From DATFTE01 sp963802575 (lineage in GTDB: Bacteria; Acidobacteriota; Terriglobia; Terriglobales; Acidobacteriaceae), in assembly GCA_963802575.1 (NCBI GenBank), contig CAWDJF010000002.1, forward strand, positions 496,001 through 560,000: a stretch of 64,000 nucleotides of DNA. The letters are read 5' to 3'. The notes under the pieces are model-generated. The model searched no databases. It was not told where the DNA came from and saw nothing but the letters and a program-made list of their open reading frames with translations. Shown in pieces: positions 58,653-64,000 of this stretch. Each line of letters begins with the position of its first letter. The first letter of the stretch is position 1. A program made the translations under genes and the position numbers.

Positions 58653-59627
58653 ATGAAGTGGTCAAAAAAAGAAGTGGTTGCTTTGGCTGCTTTGACGGTA
58701 TTTTTCCTGCCAACCATGTCGCTATTTGCACAAGACACGCCGATCGGGCCGGAAGGAACTTCCGTCGCCACCGAGGCAACGCCAGCAGCAGCGTCGAGTT
58801 CGGAGGAATTGAGAAAGCAATCGCAGAATCCCATTGCCAGTCTCATCAGCCTGCCAATTCAAGAGAACTGGAATTTCGGTATCGGGCCTGCCAACCGCAT
58901 ACAGAATGTTCTGAACATCCAGCCGGTCATTCCGTTTAGCGTGGGAAAGAAGTGGAACCTAATCACGCGCTGGATTACTCCAATTGTCTTCCAGCCACTT
59001 CCCGTCGCGCAGCCAAGTGGACTGCCGAATCAACAGACCGGAGTCTATGGCTTGGGAGATATTAACCCTTCCTTCTTCCTCTCACCGAAGAAGAGCAAGG
59101 TGACCTGGGGTGTCGGGCCGACCTTTGTGTTCCCCACAGCAACCAACACGACTTATCTCGGGCAAGGAAAACTCAGTCTTGGGCCTTCGATCGTCGCGCT
59201 AGTGCAGCCTCAACATTGGACGATCGGGTTTCTTGCCAACAACTATTGGTCGGTCGCCGGTCATTCTAATCGCGATAAGCCCGCCGTGAATCAGTTCCTT
59301 CTGCAGTGGTTCGTCAATTACAACCTGAAGAAGGGCTGGTATCTCACCACCGGACCTATCATCACCGCCAACTGGAGAGCCGCCAATAATTATGTGTGGA
59401 ACGTGCCCTTCGGCGGTGGAGTGGGAAGAATCATGAAGCTCGGATTCCAGCCGGTGAATATCACCGCACAGTTCTACGGCAACGCCGTCCATCCACCTGG
59501 AGCTTCCTCGTGGACTATGAAGTTACAGATTGCGTTACTTTTTCCCCGGCTAAGCAAGGAACAGGAGAAGATGTTGCTGGAGCAAAAGCTGAAGCAGATG
59601 AATCAGGAGCAGCCGCAGAAGAAATGA
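58653..59627 (+). CDS. Outer-membrane transporter-like beta-barrel protein
   Basis: 324 residues from ATG 58653 (RBS GAAGGG). A signal peptide (EVVALAALTVFFLPTMSLFAQ) precedes a barrel domain with NWNFGIGPANRIQNVLNIQPVIPFSVGKKWNL-type strands and GLGDINPSFFLSPKK. FVFPTATNTTYLGQGKLSLGPS resembles the meta-pathway phenol-degradation/transporter-like barrel family. Function unknown. Confidence 0.72.
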   Translation: MKWSKKEVVALAALTVFFLPTMSLFAQDTPIGPEGTSVATEATPAAASSSEELRKQSQNPIASLISLPIQENWNFGIGPANRIQNVLNIQPVIPFSVGKKWNLITRWITPIVFQPLPVAQPSGLPNQQTGVYGLGDINPSFFLSPKKSKVTWGVGPTFVFPTATNTTYLGQGKLSLGPSIVALVQPQHWTIGFLANNYWSVAGHSNRDKPAVNQFLLQWFVNYNLKKGWYLTTGPIITANWRAANNYVWNVPFGGGVGRIMKLGFQPVNITAQFYGNAVHPPGASSWTMKLQIALLFPRLSKEQEKMLLEQKLKQMNQEQPQKK

Positions 59628-59645
59628 AATTTGAGGGCCCTCCTC

Positions 59646-59661
59646 CTGTCACTAGTGACAG
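59646..59661. promoter_or_regulatory. CTGTCA-N4-TGACAG-type site 19 (perfect 16-bp palindrome)
   Basis: CTGTCACTAGTGACAG reads identically on both strands. 237 bp before the exported protein at 59898. Confidence 0.7.
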
Positions 59662-59897
59662 TTACCTTTCGAACCAGCGTGTGCTGCACTGCTTGGTGCA
59701 TGCTGACTAGGCAGCAACCGACAAGCCTCTTTGGTCGCAACTGCCTGGCCAGAGCCCGTAAACCGTCGAGACTTTTCAAGTCTGGCCTGGCGACTGGAGC
59801 GATCGCAGCCGCCGCCGGCTTCGTGCCCATAGCACTGGGCGAAGCTATGCAGGCTTCGTCCAGTGCGGGCACGAAGAGAAAAATTAGGAGAACCATC

Positions 59898-60470
59898 ATG
59901 CATCGACCGCTGACCTGCATTGCATTTTTCGTCCTGGTTTTAGTTGTTTCCTTCTCCCCGGCGACTCCCGCCCAGGACAAGTCACTTCCCGAGGCTTACT
60001 CTGGCGTCGCCATCGGTACCGGCGGAAGCGTCGGTGGCAAAACAATCTCGTTCGATTTCCGCATTACGCAATATACGACCGACGAAGAGGTCCAAACCTT
60101 TGCGCAACTGCTGAAGGATAAGGGCACGAATAGCCTTCGAAGCGCCTTGGAAAAGGAAGATAAGGGCCGCATCAATGCGGTCGGGTCCACCGGCAATCAG
60201 ATCGCCGTCGCGCGCAAACGTCAGCAGGGTTCAGACACTATCATCACAATCGTTACCGCTCGTACGATGCCCTTCGTCGAGCTTTATCGCAATGGACGCA
60301 CCACTGACTATCCTTTCGGCTACCTTCAAGTGAAGCTGGATGCCACGGGCAAGGGTACGGGTCAAATCATGGCCGCGGCAAAGATCCGCTTCGATCAGAA
60401 GAAAGGGCAGTACCAAATCGAAAGCTTCGGCAACCAGTACATCAAGGCAACCAACGTCCGTCCGCAATGA
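59898..60470 (+). CDS. Exported hypothetical protein
   Basis: 190 residues from ATG 59898 (RBS AGGAGA). A signal peptide (CIAFFVLVLVVSFSPATPA) is followed by a domain of regular beta-strands (YSGVAIGTGGSVGGKTISFDFRITQYT, DTIITIVTARTMPFVELY, FGYLQVKLDATGKGTGQIMAAAKIRF). It looks like a small beta-sandwich. No family recognised. Confidence 0.72.
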   Translation: MHRPLTCIAFFVLVLVVSFSPATPAQDKSLPEAYSGVAIGTGGSVGGKTISFDFRITQYTTDEEVQTFAQLLKDKGTNSLRSALEKEDKGRINAVGSTGNQIAVARKRQQGSDTIITIVTARTMPFVELYRNGRTTDYPFGYLQVKLDATGKGTGQIMAAAKIRFDQKKGQYQIESFGNQYIKATNVRPQ

Positions 60471-60498
60471 TGCAAGGCGACGGGACACGCCTCTCACA

Positions 60499-60514
60499 CT
60501 GATAGAACTGACAG
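60499..60514. promoter_or_regulatory. CTGTCA-N4-TGACAG-type site 20
   Basis: CTGATAGAACTGACAG, 144 bp before the DUF4105 gene. Confidence 0.6.
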
Positions 60515-60657
60515 TTTTCGTTTAGTCCCAACCTCGACATTCTGTTGTGGGCAAGTCCGCTTGGACGAGAACTACCGCGGCCGGGAAGAATCGCGGACAT
60601 GCTCGATCGCGGCAGAACATTAGATGGAGAAGGACCTTTAATGATCCATTCACGGTT

Positions 60658-61701
60658 ATGAACAGTGTTCTTGCCGCTCGTGGTCCTAGCACGTCGCCGG
60701 CTCCACTGAGAGTGTTGCGGGCCGTTGGAATCGCGATCATGTGGTTTCTGCTCGCGCTCCTGACGCTATGGGCAGTGGCAGCTCTTTACGTCGATTTCCG
60801 GATCGCGCCACTGCGCATTCCCGTGGCCTTAATCTACGTTATTGGCATCACCGCGGTTTTGTTCAAGCTCAGACGGTCCATTTGGGCTCCCGTATTGTGC
60901 CTCGTGGGCTTTGGTTGCGTGCTCGCCTGGTGGCTTACCCTCAAGCCTTCGAACGATGGCAATTGGCAGGCCGACGTGAGTCAAACAGCCTGGGCCGAAA
61001 TGGACGGAGATCGGGTCACCATTCACAATCTGCGCAACTGCGACTACCGCTCTGAAACTGATTACTCGAATTGCTGGGGTGACCGGACGCTCTATCTCTC
61101 ACAGATCCGGGCTGCCGACATGTTTCTGACGAACTGGGGGATACCTTTTGCGAGTCACCCGATTGTCAGCTTTCAATTCGGGGACAACGAACATGTCGCC
61201 TTCTCCATCGAAGCACGCTACAAAGTTGGCCAGGCGTATTCGACAGTTCTTGGATGTTTCCGTCAATTCGGGCTGATTTTTGTAGCTGCGGATGAGCGCG
61301 ATGTAATTCGATTGCGCACCAACTACCGTAAGGATGAAGAAGTGTACTTATACCGGGTCAAGGTACAGCCGGAAGTCGCGCGTGTAATGTTCCTTACCTA
61401 TATCACCTACCTGAACAAGTTGAAGGATCACCCCGAGTGGTATAACGAAGTGACAAGAAACTGCACGACCACTCTCCAAAGACCGCTAGCTGCTGACGTG
61501 AATAACCCCCAGCCCTGGAATTACCAATTCTTACTCAACGGTACGCTGGATAAGTTGCTCTATGACCGTGGAAGACTGGTCAGTGGCGGGCTTCCATTTC
61601 CAGAGTTGAAGCAACGTGAGCATATCAATACCGCGGCTCATGCGGCGAACGGATCTCCTGATTTCTCTGCGCTGATTCGTACGGGACGGATCGGATTCTA
61701 A
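60658..61701 (+). CDS. DUF4105 (Lnb N-terminal periplasmic-like) membrane protein
   Basis: 347 residues from ATG 60658. Two or three N-terminal helices (about 22-45, 52-70, 75-92) are followed by a periplasmic DUF4105 domain with FQFGDNEHVAFSIEARYKVGQ and EWYNEVTRNCTTTL (catalytic-type Cys-His-Asn context). The family may be cysteine peptidase-like. It has a 6-codon leader frame whose stop overlaps the start. 35 bp upstream of the patatin-BamA gene, probably co-transcribed. Confidence 0.85.
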   Translation: MNSVLAARGPSTSPAPLRVLRAVGIAIMWFLLALLTLWAVAALYVDFRIAPLRIPVALIYVIGITAVLFKLRRSIWAPVLCLVGFGCVLAWWLTLKPSNDGNWQADVSQTAWAEMDGDRVTIHNLRNCDYRSETDYSNCWGDRTLYLSQIRAADMFLTNWGIPFASHPIVSFQFGDNEHVAFSIEARYKVGQAYSTVLGCFRQFGLIFVAADERDVIRLRTNYRKDEEVYLYRVKVQPEVARVMFLTYITYLNKLKDHPEWYNEVTRNCTTTLQRPLAADVNNPQPWNYQFLLNGTLDKLLYDRGRLVSGGLPFPELKQREHINTAAHAANGSPDFSALIRTGRIGF

Positions 61702-61736
61702 GCAGTAATCGAGATTAAAGAAACAGGGAGGCCGCT

Positions 61737-63977
61737 GTGAATCGCATTTGCCCATCGGAAACCACACGCTACCAATCTTATTTTCCTTCATTGAGGATCG
61801 GCCTGGTTCTGTTCACGCTAATGATGTCTCCCTTCATTGTTTTTGCTCAAAGCGCAGCACAGCCCCCCAAGCGTCTCACCATTGGGGTCGCGCTGGAGGG
61901 CGGCGGTGCTCTGGGATTGGCCCATATCGGAGTCCTCCGGTGGTTTGAGCAGCACCACATTCCCATTGACTATCTCTCCGGAAACAGTATGGGCGCTCTG
62001 GTGGGGGGAATGTACGCGACCGGCAAGAGCCCGGATGATCTCGAACGGCTCGTCAAAGGGATGGACTGGCCGCTTGTCATCGGAGGAGAAACACCCTACC
62101 AAGACCTTTCTTACCGTCGTAAAGAGGATGTGCGTGCGGTGCAAAATGACCTGATCATCGGTTTCAAACATGGGACGACGCTGCCGTCCGGATTGAGTTC
62201 GGGACATCAGATCAGTCTCGTCATCGATCGCGAAACACTGCCATACTCGGCGGTGAAATCCTTCGACGACTTCCCCATTCCCTTCCGCTGTGTTTCCACT
62301 GAACTGATTTCACAGAAGGCGCACGTTTTCTCCAGCGGTCCGATTGGTTTTGCTATGCGGTCTTCTATGTCCCTGCCGGGAATCTTTGATCCTGTTCGTG
62401 ACGGCGACCGTCTGTACGTGGATGGAGCGCTGGTTGATAACTTGCCTACGGACTTAGTGCGTGATATGGGGCCCGATGTTGTGATCGCGATTCATCTCCA
62501 GGTCGCTCCTGTCACTGCGGATGAAATTCGCTCTCTCTTCAGTGTCCTCGGCGCCGCGATCACAGTCGACACTGCAAACACGGAATTCAGAGGGATGGAA
62601 GCCGCCGACATCGTGGTGAAGGTAGATGTTCAGAAATTTACCAGCCTGGAATTCAACAAGGCGGAAGCGCTCATCCAGCAGGGAATGAAAGCGGCGGAGG
62701 AAAAAGCGAAAGTCCTGCTGCCTTACGCTCTCGATCAGGCCGCTTGGGACGAATACGTCGCTCAGCGCAATGCGCGCAAAAAAGGGCCCGCGGGAATCCC
62801 GCAATTTGTAAAAGTAGAAGGCACCAGCACCGACGCAGAGAAGAAGATCCAGAAATATCTCCAGCCCATGGTGGGCAAACCGATCGACACCCCGCAATTG
62901 GAAGCCTATCTCACCCGTCTGACTGGCCTGGGTACGTTCGACAACGCTTCCTATGGCTTGACCCAGAACGATGGACAGCTCGGCCTTCTGGTCACTGTCC
63001 GTGAGAAAACCTACGCGCCGCCGTTCCTCGAGCCCGCCCTTGCAGTCAACGGCACCGAACCCGACAACGTCACTTTCACGGTGGGGGGACGTTTGACGTT
63101 TCTCGACATCGCGGGGTACGGCTCGGAATGGCGTACAGACTTCGCGATAGGAAACACCTATGGAATTTCCACCGAGTTCTACAAGAGATTTAGCCAGACC
63201 ACTCGATGGTTCTTCGCTCCACGCGTGGAGGCGAGCAACGCCGCGCAGTGGATTTTTTCCCACGGCGACCCTAAAGCCGACTATCGCCTAGGGAAGGTGA
63301 TGTTTGGAACTGACATCGGTTACGCCATAAGTCGGTTCAGCGAGGTCCGTTCCGGCTACGAGATCGGCTATCTCAATGCAAACCTGAAGTTGGGAACTCC
63401 GCAGTTTTCGTCGGTCAAGGGACAGGTTGGCGCCTCGCGATTTCGCGCCGTCACCGACCACCTGGACGATCCGATCATTCCCCGCCAGGGGTATTTCGGT
63501 GAGCTAAACTTCCACTGGGTGAACACCAGCCCGGGAGCGCCGGAAGCGTTTCCTACGTTGGACGCGCGAACCGAATTCTTTAAGCCCGTGTCCCGTCCGT
63601 CGTCCGTATACCTCGTGGCGTCGGGTGGGTCGACCCTTGGCTACGACCAAACCGGCATCCCTCAATACTTCCTCGGCGGGCCGAGCGGCCTGGCCGCCTA
63701 CGGCCAGAACGAAGTGCGCGGAGATCAGTTTTACCTCTTCCGCGCTGGATACCTGCACAAATTAGTCTCTCTCCCCCCCTTCCTCGGCAAAGCCGTCTAC
63801 GCCGACGCGTTCTATGAAATTGGGAAAATGTTCAATGCCCCGGGCGTGAGCAAGCTTCCTAATGACGGCGCGGCCGGGCTGATCGTCAGGACCGCTCTTG
63901 GACCCGTATTCGTTGGCGGAAGTGTGGGAGACACCGGACATGCCACGTGGTTCTTTGCTCTGGGCCGCATCTTCTAG
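61737..63977 (+). CDS. Patatin-like phospholipase fused to POTRA and BamA-type barrel
   Basis: 746 residues, GTG start with GGGAGG upstream. A signal peptide (LVLFTLMMSPFIVFAQ) precedes a patatin domain (about 47-330): oxyanion loop GGGALG (55-60), nucleophile S84 in GNSMG, catalytic D229 in VDGALVDN. One POTRA domain (about 355-430) and an Omp85-type barrel follow. The layout is that of PlpD-like type Vd autotransporters or outer-membrane-anchored lipases. Probably presents or secretes a lipase. Confidence 0.92.
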   Translation: MNRICPSETTRYQSYFPSLRIGLVLFTLMMSPFIVFAQSAAQPPKRLTIGVALEGGGALGLAHIGVLRWFEQHHIPIDYLSGNSMGALVGGMYATGKSPDDLERLVKGMDWPLVIGGETPYQDLSYRRKEDVRAVQNDLIIGFKHGTTLPSGLSSGHQISLVIDRETLPYSAVKSFDDFPIPFRCVSTELISQKAHVFSSGPIGFAMRSSMSLPGIFDPVRDGDRLYVDGALVDNLPTDLVRDMGPDVVIAIHLQVAPVTADEIRSLFSVLGAAITVDTANTEFRGMEAADIVVKVDVQKFTSLEFNKAEALIQQGMKAAEEKAKVLLPYALDQAAWDEYVAQRNARKKGPAGIPQFVKVEGTSTDAEKKIQKYLQPMVGKPIDTPQLEAYLTRLTGLGTFDNASYGLTQNDGQLGLLVTVREKTYAPPFLEPALAVNGTEPDNVTFTVGGRLTFLDIAGYGSEWRTDFAIGNTYGISTEFYKRFSQTTRWFFAPRVEASNAAQWIFSHGDPKADYRLGKVMFGTDIGYAISRFSEVRSGYEIGYLNANLKLGTPQFSSVKGQVGASRFRAVTDHLDDPIIPRQGYFGELNFHWVNTSPGAPEAFPTLDARTEFFKPVSRPSSVYLVASGGSTLGYDQTGIPQYFLGGPSGLAAYGQNEVRGDQFYLFRAGYLHKLVSLPPFLGKAVYADAFYEIGKMFNAPGVSKLPNDGAAGLIVRTALGPVFVGGSVGDTGHATWFFALGRIF

Positions 63978-64000
63978 CGTGATGCTTGCGGCGAGACAAC

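Noticed and set aside
19784..60514. Reading the CTGTCA-type sites as sigma-54 -24/-12 promoters
   Set aside because: Some copies contain TGGCA, but the GC element at the right spacing is missing and the sites are symmetrical, which fits a dimeric repressor or activator better.
62454..63263. Minus-strand frame of 269 codons
   Set aside because: Antisense to the patatin-BamA gene, whose catalytic and barrel features are unambiguous.

Overview
The window looks like the chromosome of an Acidobacteriota member (class Terriglobia or a close relative). Markers for this are an Oar-like TonB-dependent receptor with a carboxypeptidase-regulatory N-terminal domain, a VWFA-related 'acidobacterial domain' protein, DUF2950/DUF3300 neighbours, and many two-component and OmpA-type envelope proteins. 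No rRNA, tRNA, CRISPR array, transposase or phage gene was seen. Taxonomy is inferred from gene content only.

1-11.5 kb (minus strand). One long probable operon begins with a GntR/FCD regulator at 11452. It continues with an Oar-like TonB receptor, a flavin reductase, a luciferase-like (LLM) oxidoreductase, two membrane proteins that share a repeated His-x-His unit, and a molybdenum hydroxylase of the xanthine/CO-dehydrogenase family (medium, small, CoxG-like and large subunits). The large subunit runs off the left edge. A 10-bp perfect inverted repeat lies directly before the regulator. Together this suggests substrate-induced uptake and oxidation of an unknown compound. The small subunit carries two compensating single-base shifts that disrupt an iron-sulfur ligand region.

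11.7-19.6 kb (plus strand). A compact coenzyme F420 operon (cofG, cofD, cofC, cofE, cofH, npdG) overlaps or nearly overlaps at every junction. It is followed by an osmoprotectant-type ABC transporter (ATPase, permease, lipoprotein) and a 7-bp tandem repeat.

19.7-38 kb. This is a signalling and envelope region: two receiver-only proteins, a four-PAS NarL-class kinase, an NtrB-like orphan kinase, an ECF-sigma-like protein, two tail-to-tail NarL-type regulators that are close paralogues, a Crp/Fnr regulator, an OmpA protein, DUF2950/3300/2490 proteins and a methyltransferase with a PqqD-like tail.

38-46 kb. Two sulfatases and an anaerobic sulfatase-maturating enzyme with a C-terminal SEC-C motif, plus a two-copy structured element.

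46-64 kb. Small membrane proteins (DUF1232, DUF202, TRIC, DUF1622), two channel-like proteins, a second OmpA protein, TolC, several beta-barrels, an OprB porin, a DUF4105 protein and a patatin-BamA protein.

The most striking observation is a 16-bp inverted repeat, roughly CTGTCA-N4-TGACAG. I find it about 20 times between 19.8 and 60.5 kb, nearly always in the gap before an envelope, sulfatase or signalling gene, and not in the gaps I read between 1 and 19 kb. Its half-site spacing is that of the Crp/Fnr family, and a Crp/Fnr-family gene sits in the middle of the region. I propose a dispersed but locally clustered regulon that I cannot match to a known one.
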